Positions 32,818-44,475 of a stretch of 64,000 bases of DNA are shown piece after piece; within the stretch, counting starts at the first letter, position 1; the number at the start of each line of letters is the position of its first letter. Source of the DNA: Alentia gelatinosa (lineage: Eukaryota; Annelida; Polychaeta; Phyllodocida; Polynoidae); assembly GCA_950022655.1 (NCBI GenBank), contig OX465582.1, positions 93,262,704 through 93,326,703 on the forward strand. The letters run 5' to 3'. A program made the position numbers and the translations under genes. Below the pieces are notes generated by a model. The model saw only the letters and a program-made list of their open reading frames with translations, ran no database searches and was not told the origin of the DNA.

Positions 32818-33337
32818 AGGCCCATTTCCATTAGCTGATGAAAAGGGTCGAGAGTTTTTGAGTTAAGGGCACAATCCACCAGGCCGATTTCTCATCCGAT
32901 CAATCGTTCCTGGGCACTTAAGAGGAAGCCCACGTATTGTAATTTATTTAATTCTGATAATAATAGTTTAATAAATGACCATTTTCAAACATTTGAGAAA
33001 TTCTAGGGCATCCGATAATAATCGGCGATTGTCTGGCTAAGGAATCGGCTACCGTCGGTCCAGTGGAACACACCCATTACCCAGATAGTCTGCCGTTGGT
33101 GCTACAGACTGTCCGTCGGTATACAAAATTCAATGAAGGTAGTAGTTCTCGCAGTGACCAAGCTTTCACAGAGTGGTCGGTGGTGCCACATTTCAAAATC
33201 TAACTGGAAAAAGTTGTAGGTCATTTCACGAGCTGGGTCGTTTCCATTGACAGATTTTGGGTCAGCAGTGCCAAAAGTCCTTCGGTGGTTCCTGACTGTA
33301 GATCGGTAACGGGAAATCGGTCAATGGAAACGGACCT
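32818..33337 (-). mobile_element. family B MITE, copy B5, with a nested insertion
   Basis: The outer parts align to B4/B1 in reverse orientation ('GAAAGGGTCGAGAG...' to 'GGAAACGGACCT'). A 211-bp block (32866-33076) with no counterpart in other B copies interrupts it after 'GAGTTA'. Confidence 0.8.
32866..33076. mobile_element. small MITE nested in B5, TTA duplication
   Basis: The insertion is defined by comparison with intact B copies. TTA lies on both sides (32863-32865 and 33077-33079). Its ends, 'AGGGCACAATCCACC' and the inverse of 'GGAACACACCCA', form a weak terminal inverted repeat of the GGGYR type. TTA targets fit PIF/Harbinger. Confidence 0.65.
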
Positions 33338-33439
33338 ATAACCCGACAGTGAAGTGGCAAGGTAAGCTGGTCTTGTCATTGGGTGAGGCTCATGAGATTT
33401 GTACAATCAAAATCCAGAAAAATCACTTTTTTCCCTTTT

Positions 33440-34830
33440 GAAATGGGAGTTCTTCCGATATTTACAAGATAATTTCATCGGTAACCATGGTAACAAAAAA
33501 CACTTGTTTAACCCAATTTTTGAACATTTTTGGCACTTAATTAGCAGTTCTGTTACATTTTCTCTTATTTTCATATTGAAACAGAAAGTAAACGACCGAT
33601 GTAATTAAATATCATTTGACAAATTGTTTTTATTGTAATATCTGTTTCGTTACATTTGATCAAATTAGCCCCTCTTATTTAATGATATTCATCTGTTGCC
33701 ATGGCAACCAATTCTGGATTTCATCACTGATTATGCTTAGCTATTAAATACTTGACATGGGCATTGAGTAAATCAGTCAAACAACGCATTAAAGAATCAT
33801 CAAAATCCATACATCCTATTAGATAAATCTATGCACATGGATGCATCCATTAGATTATCCAATTCATTTAAATACAAGTAGCCAGAGAAAAATATCAAAC
33901 TTTCATTTACAGTGGTGACAATCTAGTTGTTGGCAATATGGCCCGAATATAGGGTTTAGTTGGTGAGGCACGCGACCCTTGTGGTGGCGTGGCGGCTCAC
34001 TGCCGCCGCCTAGCGCTGTTCAAAATCACACCCGCGGTTACAACTCCACCACCGCATATTTTCAATCACACACATAAATTATCCATACTTCCGTCTTCCC
34101 CATTCCAATTCCGCCATTGGAACCCAACACACAGACTACAATTTTCCCACCCACCCACTCCTTCATTTCATCACAACGTATCTGTTTTTATAATTTTATT
34201 TATATATATTTTTATATTCACATTCATATAGGGGTCTTAATATGTGTCATCTACATTTCCCCATATCAAATGTATTTTTATACTACCATACATTTTACTA
34301 TATTCACTACTACTATAAAATATTCTTAATAAATTATTTTATTTACCCAAGCCGGCCTCTTTCTCCATTTCTTCCATCTCACATGGATCTACATTTCAGC
34401 GCGGCGTTATGGTAGTGAGTACAGCAGATCTGCTTCTCACGGAAATTACATATCAACCATCATCAAATTTCTATTTAAATTTCAATTTGTCAAAATTTGG
34501 AGTGCATATTGCCTGTATTCTTGAAAATAATCTTGATATTTCTAAAATCCAGTTACTATGACATTTGTTGTCATGGAAACCGATTAGGTATGTCATCAAT
34601 GATAATGCTTAAGTAGTCAACATGTGACAGCAGCATTGCATTGATAGTGTGGTGGTTGCCGGCTTTAGCTGTGTGGAGGAGTCTATCCTCGGAAAGTCTA
34701 CTCCCGGCCTTATCAATGCATTTTGAATGTATTTATGGAGAAAATATTGGTATTTCTTAAATTTTGCACTGTGGTATGCGTTGCTATGGTAACCAATAAG
34801 GGATTTATCTATAACATGGATGTCAACAGC
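33440..34830. repeat. degenerate repeats carrying four RFX/X-box-like palindromes
   Basis: 'GTAACCATGGTAAC' (33481-33494), 'GTTGCCATGGCAAC' (33695-33708), 'GTTGTCATGGAAAC' (34567-34580) and 'GTTGCTATGGTAAC' (34780-34793) fit or nearly fit the RFX X-box pattern. The sequence after the last three is similar ('ACC.ATT/AA..', 'ATAATGCTTA', 'ACATG'), so the motifs ride on a degenerate repeat rather than arising independently. A GC-rich stretch lies at 33965-34050. Confidence 0.6.
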
Positions 34831-34834
34831 CCTT

Positions 34835-35417
34835 GAAGAAAATTCCTGACATTATTTGCAGGGACAACCCCCCCCCCCAATCCCCACAAGTCTACAATGT
34901 GTAGGCTCACTGGGAACTCAAAATTGATGAAAACGTTCCCTGTGAGTAGGACTGGAACTACAGTATGTGCTCTCCAAGTAGTCCTACCTTCTATGTCCTA
35001 TTGATGTTTAAACAAATATGTGAATGGGGGAGTGTAGTATGAAGCTGGTTCCTGGTGTTAGCTATGCATTCAAAGGGGTTTGTATGATAGCTGTCCAATG
35101 GTTTCAGGGATTTCAGGAATTTTCATCCATGTATTATCTATGGGGAATTTGTCAGGGAAAAATTGAAAATCATGCACACATTTATAAGGAAATCGGGTAT
35201 ATCAGGTTCTAGAAATGATATGGGGTTGACATATATAGGGTTTTGAATAGTGGGGACAACGTTTCTGTGTTTTATAAAGGGCCTGCTATGTTGATTAAAT
35301 CGGACACTAGAAATACTTGTGGATATTTATATCATAAATGTGTGAAGTGATACAATATCAGTGAACACAAGGTACCAAGGTATCGACTACAAGAATAGAC
35401 TACATGGTGTTATAACA
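34835..35417. other. no gene recognised
   Basis: A C12-type run lies near 34868-34880. The rest is unassigned. Confidence 0.4.
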
Positions 35418-35569
35418 TGAATTTATCTCACCCCAGATATTTTTTCTCCATAGACTTAACATTGGGAACTCGTATCTAACGCCCATTAGATATTTAGGAA
35501 AAATATCCAATGGGGAATAATGTCACAAATTTTAGCCCATTAGTCAATATTAAGGGTGAGATAAATTCA
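35418..35569. mobile_element. 152-bp palindromic MITE
   Basis: Inverted ends 'GAATTTATCTCACCCC' and 'AAGGGTGAGATAAATTC', with further pairing inside around 'CCCATTAGATATTT'. Adjacent to the next hairpin. Confidence 0.75.
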
Positions 35570-35580
35570 GAAATCCATTC

Positions 35581-35700
35581 AAGTTTAGGGTCAGAGCTCG
35601 ATCCCATCTCATTTGAATCACATAGTAATTCACGCGGCTTCGCCTTGTGAATTACTACGTGATTCAAACTCGATGGGATACGAGCTCAGACCCTAAACTT
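35581..35700. repeat. 120-bp foldback hairpin with near-perfect arms
   Basis: 'AAGTTTAGGGTCAGAGCTCG' is answered by 'CGAGCTCAGACCCTAAACTT' at the other end. Pairing continues to a tip 'CACGCGGCTTCGCCTTGTG'. Confidence 0.9.
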
Positions 35701-36469
35701 TCATTGGTTTCCTCTATAGTATCCCCCAAGATAAGTAGTAGAGGATGACATCCCATCTTCAGTCCCTCATCATCCTGGTGAGAGCCTTGGCTGTTCCTGA
35801 TGGTTAAGGCATAGTCGATTGGCAAGGCTGGTTTGGTCCAGATGTAGACTTTCATACCTTCATGCCTCAGTATGGCAGGCTGGGGAGCCAAGAAGATGAG
35901 GAATTGCCAGAAGAAGCAGTGGTTCAGATGAGGTCCTTAGGCTGTGAAGTACCAGAATGAGGCCTAGGCAGGAGGAGCGATGTTCTTCTGTAAATCAGAG
36001 ACACACATTGAATACATTTCAGTGCTAGTCAAGGGCCAAAAGTGTATTATATGTGGGCCTATATGGTCTAAAATCGGATGGATTATTCTACTAGTGTTCC
36101 ACTCTCATGAAAGCTCTGATCAACCCCTGTACAGAGACTGGCCAGTTTGGGCATTGACTGGTGCTTTCAGCCCTCTCAAAGATTTGTATTTCTACAGTGT
36201 GTTAAAACGTGATACAGAAACTAGATAAATTAATTCAAATATAAAATATAGCTCAATTGTTTTCTTCTCCGCATTTTTTCTTATCCATCATATACAAAGA
36301 CTCCATTGAAAATGTATGGGGACTCAGTAAACCACCACTCATTGTATAAAACCTGCCAGATACCATAACTGTGGTATACGGATTCACATCTGTGGTACAC
36401 AGCCTCAAAACCGTGGTATACGGGAAAAATAGTCCCTTTGTGCTATAAACATAATTTCTTCAGTGTTTC
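35701..36469. other. no gene recognised
   Basis: Frames at 35664-35891 (minus) and 35980-36228 (plus) show no known motifs. Confidence 0.4.
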
Positions 36470-36585
36470 TATAATCTATACATTTTACATTGTTGTTTTT
36501 TGTGAAAGGTGATGTCTTATTTGATGTAAAATATAAAAGATTATTAAATACCTTTTAAATGGGAAAGTCACTGAATATTAAAAAG
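36470..36585 (+). repeat. dispersed repeat R, copy 1
   Basis: Matches 38650-38770 ('GGTGATGT.TTATTTG', 'CACTGAATATTAAA'). The poly-C array starts at its right end. Confidence 0.6.
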
Positions 36586-37108
36586 CCCCCCCATAGAAAT
36601 ATGAAAAGAAGAAAAGCACCACCCATGAATCTTTAAATGCCCCCCCCCCACCCCACCGGAAAAATTAGCCTCATGGGCACCTTAATAAATTGTCCCCCCC
36701 CCCCCTAACTTCTTTTTTATATTGTCCACCCCCCTTCCGAATTTCTCATGTAAAAATGAAATGCCCCATGCCCCACTTTCCTCAGAGCTCTCAAATTAAT
36801 TCCCCCCCCCTCAATGTAAATACAAAAGAAAATTGCTGCCCCCCCCCCACACACACATACACAAATGTTTTTCTCAGCCCCCCCCCACCAAGGATATATA
36901 AAAGGAAATAAAATCAGCATCACCCCTATAGATTATCTTAAAAATTCAAAATCAAATTACCGGAATGTAGCACCCCCCCCCCCCCCCACACACACACATA
37001 CACTCCCAGTTACCAAAATAAGGCCCCTTCCCTCATGGAAATATAAAAAGAATTGCCCCCTCCACAGAGGTACCAAGTTGTCCCCCCCCCCCCCCACCCC
37101 ATAGATAT
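36586..37108 (+). repeat. poly-C-rich degenerate array
   Basis: About nine to ten C runs of 7-16 bases, most followed by short A/T-rich spacers ('AAATATAAAAAG'-like) at roughly 50-bp spacing, plus two (CA)n patches. The opposite strand is a series of G runs able to form G-quadruplexes. Open frames here are low-complexity artefacts. Confidence 0.85.
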
Positions 37109-37329
37109 TTCCCCAAAAGCCCCCCTGACAAAGATTCTTACTCTTGGATTAGAACTCCCATCCTTCAGATATTTAGCCTAGTTTAGCCTTAAGGGGGTCA
37201 TCCACAGGAGACTAGTACTCCGTCTGTCCAGCAGGTCCGTCTGAAATTCAGACAGAATCAGATGGATGGCTCAGTGGAGGCGACTGATTACCCCCACCCA
37301 CCACCACACTGAGTATTTGGCCCGATTCA

Positions 37330-37530
37330 GGCAGCTGTCGCCTTGGAGCAGTCAGCAGAGCTAACGGCTGGGAATGCGGAAGTGTGGAGTTCGATCCCCT
37401 CTATCGCCAGTCCGATTTTTCATTTTTCACTCCCCTCTAACTCAGACTCGACGAAGTCGCTGGTAGATTCTAAATCTGGGTGCCACCAGAATGAACTACA
37501 CAGGTTCCATATATCTAAAACCAAGTTCAT
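37330..37530 (+). repeat. tRNA-like segment, possible SINE
   Basis: 'TGGAGCAGTCAG' (37344-37355) resembles a pol III A box and 'GAGTTCGATCC' (37387-37397) a B box. The interval fits a tRNA body, and 'GCAGAGC' lies where the D-arm should be. An acceptor stem cannot be formed, so it is not a functional tRNA. The following ~130 bp could be a SINE body, but no second copy is present in the window. Confidence 0.45.
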
Positions 37531-38570
37531 GTTAGGTTCTTGGTGAAAAACGTTCTACTTGTGGTAGAAACTTGGTTGAAGCTATAAATAGAAGACAAGG
37601 TGAATGCCATTTGGACTAAGTAGGTCAGGCGTCAATCATCCCAGATTCTGATAACATCACAATCTCACAAACGTGCGTCGTTTTCCGTTTTTGTGTACAC
37701 ATCACGTCTTAACGTAACGGAAAATTATCGTAGAAGCTTGGGATAAAAAGCAGTAGATAGCTAGGGACATGTAGAAGACAGAACCTAAGTTTATATTTTG
37801 ATTACTGAAAGGGAATACATTGATATTTGCCATTTCCCGATACACAGTCGGCCGCGAGTGCAAAAACGGCCGCTGTCACGCTCTAAACCCACCCGCGGTA
37901 AACACGCTATACTTTAGGCAAATTCAACTGGTGGCTTTTTTTCGGATTATTTACCAGAAGTACTTGGGGATTTCGATTCCGAAGAAAATAACCTGAGCAA
38001 TTCTAATGATAGCTGAATCGTGTTGTTGTGATAATTAGATCTGAAGTTATGGGCAGTTAAAAAGTGCCCGACGTTCAAAACGTATCCACGATTGTAAGTT
38101 ACAACTTACATGCATTGAAAAGCTACGTCATAGCAACGCCTGTGACTCGCTGGGAGATTGTCTAGCTGCAGCATACAAATAATAATATAAGAACTAAACA
38201 AGAAAACACTTGACAAGACAATTTGTGATTCAATTTCAATACATAAAGTAAATAAGTTAGAGTATGGAGAGTACTTACTTGTCTGGTGGTTTTGTCGACT
38301 TCTGACCGGAAGTTACAGAAATGGTAAAGTTGATGTCACCAAGTAATATGAAGGGGTTACAACGCTGTTCCACGTGGGTGTCACATACGCGTCACATACG
38401 CGTCACATACGCGGCTGGCACAACCACACAGATAGAAAGCAGCTGATGTGTAGTTTATTAGTGCTGATATTGTACAGATGGATACATCCTGGGATATTAT
38501 TGATTCCTATCCCAATTTTAAGGGAAATTCTCTAGTTTTCTCAGATTTATTGAGATTATTCATAATTGGC
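37531..38570. other. no gene recognised; 12-bp triplication at 38384
   Basis: Three tandem copies of 'GTCACATACGC(G)' lie at about 38382-38412, the only structure seen here. Confidence 0.5.
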
Positions 38571-38770
38571 CTTAACATGGTCGTTTTGTGACATCAGGCT
38601 TTATGGCCTGAAATATGGTTTGAAATTTTTTTAAAATCATTTTTTCAATGATTTTGTGATTTATATATTTTTCATTTTTGTTTCATATGTAAGGTGATGT
38701 TTTATTTGCAGTAAATTATGAACAATGATTGAATACGTTTAAAAGGGGAAATTGACTGAATATTAAAGTC
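38571..38770 (+). repeat. dispersed repeat R, copy 2
   Basis: Matches 36470-36585 in order and orientation and extends further left. Confidence 0.55.
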
Positions 38771-39284
38771 AGTTTGATGAAATTATGGAAAAATATAGAA
38801 AATGTTTATATATTGAAAACATAGATTGGTATAACCAGGGGGCTGCAAAGAACTGATGGAAATAATAATCTTAGCAGTGTATCCTTGTTCTAAAACACTA
38901 TTCAACATTGAAATCGAATTTTGTTTTTGTGACATGCAAATGTAAACCTTTAGTACAAGTTTCATGAGCCCCACCCCATTACATCCACTTTTGTCTTACC
39001 ACTGCCACAAATCAACAACTGTCCATGGATCAGTCCCAAATTAGTTTTATTTAACAAGAAAAACAAGGCAGTATTTTTTGCTAGTGACCACAGGAGTCTC
39101 ATTACGATTTTATTCAACTATCAATTAGTGAAAATCCTTCTTATTCATAATCAGATGTAAATTATTTTCGATGCATCTGCATGTGATTTTATTTGCCTTC
39201 AGTGAGGCATCTAAAGCTGTTGGATAAATGGGAAAATGTTGTTATCATAGAGATAACCTACAATAATTTAACGCTGTCGTAAAG

Positions 39285-39362
39285 CCCCCCTTCTTACAAC
39301 AAGGCTGCGACAAGCGCCGATAGGAACTTTCTTATCAGCGCTTTTTGTAGCCTTGTCGTGGC
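39285..39362. repeat. short foldback hairpin
   Basis: 'ACAAGGCTGCGACAAGCGC' pairs with 'GCGCTTTTTGTAGCCTTGT'. Confidence 0.7.
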
Positions 39363-39375
39363 TCGTGGACGCCCG

Positions 39376-39430
39376 TCTTTTTTTTTTTCTTTTTTTTCTT
39401 TTTTTTAGCAAAAGCTTTATTCTGCTTAAC
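39376..39430 (-). repeat. poly(A) tail and AATAAA of a minus-strand retrocopy
   Basis: On the minus strand AATAAA (about 39418) is followed about 12 bases later by an A-rich tail interrupted by single G (39378-39407). This is the usual 3' end of a LINE or retrocopy. Sequence up to about 40040 on the minus strand may be its body, but nothing in it is recognised. Confidence 0.5.
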
Positions 39431-40220
39431 AAACATACAAGGTATATTTTCTTCACGTTCATCTTTCCAGAATTATGACCATACAACATTTTCATTCGAC
39501 AAGTGTGCTCTCTCAATCATGTTTTTGCTCCTTTTTTAATATTTTTCTATTTTTGATAATGCCGTCTATGGGCTAAATAAGACCTGACTGACTATTCTAT
39601 CATTTGTTCTCTTATGATTGCCACTCTCCTATCTTTAGCATGTTAACCTTTAAGGAGTTCAGTTAAGCCAGCGACCAAAGAAAAAATAAGAGTCCATACA
39701 TAAGGAAATCAACTGGATTACCATTTATAAAAGAATTCTTACGTCGTTGTTAACCAGAATCAGTTAAGCTTGCAGTGTGGTATCCAGTCAGAAGGTTCAA
39801 ATGCCCGTCTTTATAGAGAACGGCAGGTAGGCACCATGGTGCTGGCCATCTAGCCATTGTACCCGGCCCTGTCCCAAAAAGGGCGGGGTTCCTCTGCCAA
39901 AGAGTCCTCAGCCGGGTCGTCATTTTATATTGGTCGCACTCTAATATGTATGGAAAAAAAAGAATCAGGGAGGAGCACTGTCTTTGTACGAAAAAGTCAA
40001 TTGTATTAAATGTTTTCGTCCTTATCGTGAATTTCATATTAGTGCGAAAACTATGTCATGTTAATGCAATATATAATGTGTTTTTCTCTTTAAATAAGGG
40101 GCAGTCTAGGTATTAAGCACGGAGCAAGTTTTAAAAGGTATCAGAATCAAGAAATTGGCACTGCATAAACTGCTCAAAACACAAAAAAAAATCCAAAAAA
40201 AAATCAACAGATATTAAGAG

Positions 40221-40350
40221 AAAATGTATATACCTTACTGGTACATACTCACATACCGCATGAATATTCCACTCGTTCTGCAAGCTCGTGGAATATTTTT
40301 ATCAAAAGAAACAAGGTATGTGAGTGAGTACCAGTAAGGTAATACATTTT
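40221..40350. repeat. 130-bp foldback hairpin
   Basis: 'TACCTTACTGGTACATACTC' pairs with 'GAGTGAGTACCAGTAAGGT', continuing to 'GAATATTCCACTCG...CTCGTGGAATATT' at the tip. Confidence 0.85.
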
Positions 40351-40559
40351 TATCCCATTATATACCCTCAAATATGAGTATTTGATGAATTACATTAGGA
40401 AATATGACAACGTCCGAGCTGGATTCAAAGTGTGCTGGTATATCTCTTGACATCTCAATGAAAGTTAAGCATAGAATATGCTCCAAGCACATTTTTTACT
40501 CTTTTTTCCCTTCAACTCCTGTGATCCTTGTGCAAGTCACTGCCAGCACTTCATAAGTA

Positions 40560-40710
40560 GGTCAGTGCAATTTTTTTCAGCCAATCAGAATTTGTATTCA
40601 AAGTAGGGTGGTACATCATTTTCTACCACCATACTGTGCCGGTATATATTTAATACCAATACCCTAGGTTGGTATTGTGTAACATACTGGCACAGGTATA
40701 TAATAAATAC
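40560..40710. repeat. cluster of small palindromes
   Basis: 'GTGGTACATCATTTTCTACCA', 'ATACCAATACCCTAGGTTGG' and an inverted 'CTGTGCCGGTATATA'/'TACTGGCACAG' pair overlap within 150 bp. Confidence 0.55.
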
Positions 40711-40767
40711 CCATATGTCTTTGAGTACCTTCAGAATAGGTGTCTTAGATTATATTGTAAAGTATAT

Positions 40768-40968
40768 TTAGATGTAGTTTCTCAGTGGAGCTTGGCTGCT
40801 TCTTAAGTCGAACCATTTGTTCAGTCTTCCTCGCTGGTTCCCAAACTGCACAGTGCCTGGCCAATCGACATAGAACATCCGTTCACCCCTAAATGGAGGG
40901 GTGGATACTTTACCTACTGGACAATGTGTTAGGAGCCAGGGACATGCTGACGATGGACAGGGAGACAC
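40768..40968 (-). other. unidentified coding-like fragment
   Basis: The minus frame of 66 residues contains 'MFYVDWPGTVQFGNQRGRLN' and 'KWFDLRSSQAPLRNYI', more protein-like than random frames nearby. I cannot name a family. It could be a retroelement remnant. No supporting splice sites or neighbours are seen. Confidence 0.2.
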
Positions 40969-41484
40969 CTTGCGTTTGAGCCCTGAGGTGGCTCATTCAG
41001 CTTCACCTGCTACACTCTCCCAGCACCAGCCATACCAGGTATGTCGGCATGATGATGGCCATATTGATATATGGACAATGGTTAAAAGAGACCGCATCAG
41101 CAATGAAAAGGCGGCCTTCCACGTGAGTACATGAAGGATGTGTACCTTATTTCTATGACTAGGAGGAGGAGAGGAGATGTAGATACAACATATAGTACTA
41201 TCCTCCCTTCACTGAGGACTCTAGGAGAGGGGCTTCGTTTAGATGTGAGAAAGACATCATTTCAATCATATATATATGTATATATCCATTTTGTATGATT
41301 AAATGGGTATGTACGCCTTATTGTTTAGGCTTTACGCCTTCTATCTATTTCCATCTATTTTTGACAATAAGCATTTGCACCTTTTTCTGTTAAAGTGACT
41401 TGCCTAAGATGTAAGCCCTAGCGGTTGTGTTATGTCAATATGGATGTAGCTCAATGTTCTGGTTTTCTGTCCTCATGCTACGTG

Positions 41485-41585
41485 AAATACAGGCGCATAC
41501 ATATGCAAACAAGTCAATATTCAGCTGATACATGCACTTACGCGATGGCGTATATATGAATAAAATGGTGGTTTTGCACAGTAAA
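41485..41585. mobile_element. E element, right-end fragment (E5)
   Basis: 'GCGATGGCGTATATATGAATA' to 'GTGGTTTTGCACAGT' follows the right end of E1. The rest of the element is missing. Confidence 0.6.
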
Positions 41586-41876
41586 GTCTGTCCTAGGACG
41601 CCTTCAGCCACCGTACTTGCAACACGTAAGTCAACTTGGCCGCCGGGGAACTGTCAGGGAAAGTTTAGCTTTGTCAAAAGATCCAACACGACAGCCACAG
41701 CAACCACTAGGGCTACTGAGAACCGTGGTTTACCTCAAGTTACCTTGGCTTCCACTGCACACCTGAACTCACCTCAACACGCCTTAAGTTGCCGTGCTTT
41801 GTGACCATAGGTCGCCGAGCTTCAGCCATTGTTGTTGGAGAAGAGAGGCTATGAGTTCCGCCAGTATACATGTAAG
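41586..41876. other. no gene recognised
   Basis: Unassigned. A 90-residue frame overlapping it has no known motif. Confidence 0.35.
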
Positions 41877-42170
41877 CATCTTATCAACACTTAAAAACTA
41901 TCCCTTTACTATCTGTGTGCTCTTCACTGTGATAGTGAGAACAGAGCAGGGAGCCAGTGTCTTAGGGTCTTAGAGGTGTGCCCAGCTGACCATGACCAAT
42001 TGCTCAAGACCAAAATACCTCAAGGCCAACTGGTGCTTGATCTGTTTGGATCCTAGATAGGCAGTTGCAGAAATAGCAAGTTCACTGGGTGCAAGTAGGT
42101 TACAGAAAACTATCCATAGACTGAATCTAACCCAACCTTTTTAATTGTTATTAGAGCATGCTTGCACGCC
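41877..42170 (+). repeat. dispersed repeat I, copy I2
   Basis: Same landmarks as I1, lacking the 'TCATCAATGATGAAC' tail. It is followed almost directly by I3. Confidence 0.75.
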
Positions 42171-42184
42171 TATATACATCATCT

Positions 42185-42616
42185 ATAGACCTACAGGTTA
42201 GAGTGGTCAAATATATACACTTTCAGCATGCTACCAGAAAACTATCCCTTCACTATCTGCATGCTATTCACTGTGATAGTGTAAAGGGAGCAGGGTGCCA
42301 GTGTCTCAGGGTCTGAGAAGCATGCTCAGCTGACTATGACCAATCACCAGAGACCGAAATACCTCATTGACCCACTGGTGCTTGACCTTGATATTGTTGG
42401 ATCCTCGACTCAGGTGGTTGCAGAAATAGCAGGTTGACTGGGTTCTATTAGCTTACATTTAACTATCTATAGACTGAATGTAACTCAAACCATTTAATTG
42501 TTTTTTATGTATAATTGCACGCTCATTCATCAATGATGAACATACTATTTGCTCCTAGTTCATTTATAATTGCACGCTCAGTCATCTATGATGAACATCC
42601 TATTTGCTCCTAGTAT
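42185..42616 (+). repeat. dispersed repeat I, copy I3 with duplicated tail
   Basis: A full copy whose last ~52 bp ('AATTGCACGCTCA...TTTGCTCCTAGT') is present twice in tandem (about 42511-42562 and 42563-42615). Confidence 0.8.
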
Positions 42617-42962
42617 ATATACATGGAAGTACACTGCTGTGACGCTGTTGGGGCGTGAAAAGGGGGTGGGTACCACATTCTACTGTTAGTAGCCTTAGTT
42701 CACCTTAACTCACCCTCCCCAGTGTAAGTCACCGTGTCCGCAATCATGACACTATAATGGGACCGACATAAGTCACCATACTTCACCGGCTCTCTCTGTC
42801 ATAAAGGTTTGACGGTTTGTTACGGTTTGAGCCGAATCAGCTGCTGCGGTTGTCAGGGTGATTGTCTAAACGTAGCACAAGGAGGATTTTGGCCATAGGA
42901 CCACAGTTTATCAGCGTTGGGAACTTGACTGGGGACTCACCCGACCTTTGGGGAGTCACCCG
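42617..42962. other. no gene recognised
   Basis: Contains several 'AAGTCACC'/'CTCACC' words and a 'GGGGA(C/G)TCACCCGACCT' tandem pair at about 42932-42973. Nothing else. Confidence 0.4.
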
Positions 42963-43858
42963 ACCTACATAGATATCTAGACGGACCTATTATATATGAC
43001 CACATGGACATCTAGAGAGACCTATGATATAGGACCACATGGACATCTAGAGGGACCTATGATATAGGACCACATGGACACTAGTAGGACCTATGATAAA
43101 GGACCATGTAGGTAACTAAACGGACCTATGGTATAAGACTGCATCATTGCAGTCTTATACCATAGATATCTAGAGGAACCTATGATATAGAACCAAATGG
43201 ATATCTAATGAGACCTATGAAATAGCACTACATGTATACTAGAAAGACCTATGATATAGAACCACATAAATACTAAAAGGATCCATGGAATAGGACTACA
43301 TGAATATTAGAGGAACCTATGATATAATAGCACATAAATACTAGAAAGACCTTTGAAATAGCTCCAATTGGATTTCTAGAAGGACCTATGATATAGGTCC
43401 ACATAGATATCGAGAAGGACCTATGATAATGGACTGCCTGGATATCCAGATGGACTTACGATAATGGACCATATGGATATCCAGAGGGACCTATGATACA
43501 TATAGGACCACATGGATATCTATATAAAATGACCTGGGAAATGGACCACATGAATACTATACATACCTATGATATAGGAACACATAAATACCAGAAAGAC
43601 CTCTGATATAGGTTCACATGGATATCTAGAAATACCTTTGAAATAGGACCGCATGGATATCTAGAAGGACCTATGATATAGGACCACATAAGTACTTGTA
43701 GGACCTATGATATATATATATATATATATATATATAGCACCACATGGAAATCTAGAATGACCGGTTATAAGAATACTTGGATACTTGAAGCCCCTATGAT
43801 ATATAGGAGCACGTGAATACTGGAGTCCTATGATATAAGACCACATGAATCTCTAGAG
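42963..43858 (+). repeat. 35-bp minisatellite, about 25 degenerate copies
   Basis: The unit is close to 'ATCTAGAGGGACCTATGATA' followed by 'TAGGACCACATGGAT'. Copies vary by substitutions and a few bases in length. A (TA)n run has grown inside one unit at about 43707-43736, and a perfect hairpin sits at 43126-43165. Confidence 0.9.
43126..43165. repeat. perfect 18-bp inverted repeat inside the 35-bp array
   Basis: 'CTATGGTATAAGACTGCA' and its exact inverse flank a 4-base loop TCAT. It marks a local inversion of part of a unit. Confidence 0.95.
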
Positions 43859-44241
43859 GCGCCTGATTTTTGTTTTCCACTCTTTAACATCCATCTACAT
43901 GAATATTTCCCCCTTATACAAAATAGGCGCTATGCTACACGCCCCACTCTCCCTGCACCCTTCTATCCCTCTAATCAGATACCAATCTCCATATAGAAGC
44001 CCGGTGCACTTGTTCACTTCACTGAGCAGCCACCGTACAGGCAGGCAGCTCCAGCACTGTGTTAATTACATTTTCAGTCGTAATTAGATATAAAAGAGAA
44101 TTAACAGAGCTGTCAAGACTGATGCTTCTTTCTTGATCTAAGTAATGACTCACTATGTTTGACTTGAACGATATCACCCGGAGAAAAGTCTTATTTACGC
44201 AGGAATGAATATACACACAAGCATAGAAATAAATATAAATT

Positions 44242-44243
<2 letters not shown>

Positions 44244-44317
<74 letters not shown>
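44244..44317. repeat. (TA)n microsatellite
   Basis: About 36 repeats. Confidence 0.97.
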
Positions 44318-44319
<2 letters not shown>

Positions 44320-44339
44320 CCACCTCAGAATAGGGAGTG

Positions 44340-44475
44340 TGTATTTCACCTTGTAATATTGGACCTTGCTAATATTTCTATCAAAACGTAAGAGAAGACG
44401 TTCCTTAATAGAAATATTTAACTCACTCTACGAACTCGTTTGATATTTTTATCGAAAGAAACGCGGTACGAGAAG
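44340..44475. repeat. imperfect foldback hairpin
   Basis: 'AATATTTCTATCAAAACGTAAGAG' words recur inverted as 'GATATTTTTATCGAAAGAAACGCGG'. The tip contains 'CACTCTACGAACTCGTTTG'. Arms are diverged. Confidence 0.5.

Noticed and set aside
36690..37104. Proline-rich frames
   Set aside because: Translation of the poly-C array.
37332..37412. Functional tRNA gene
   Set aside because: A and B boxes are present, but the acceptor and anticodon stems do not pair.
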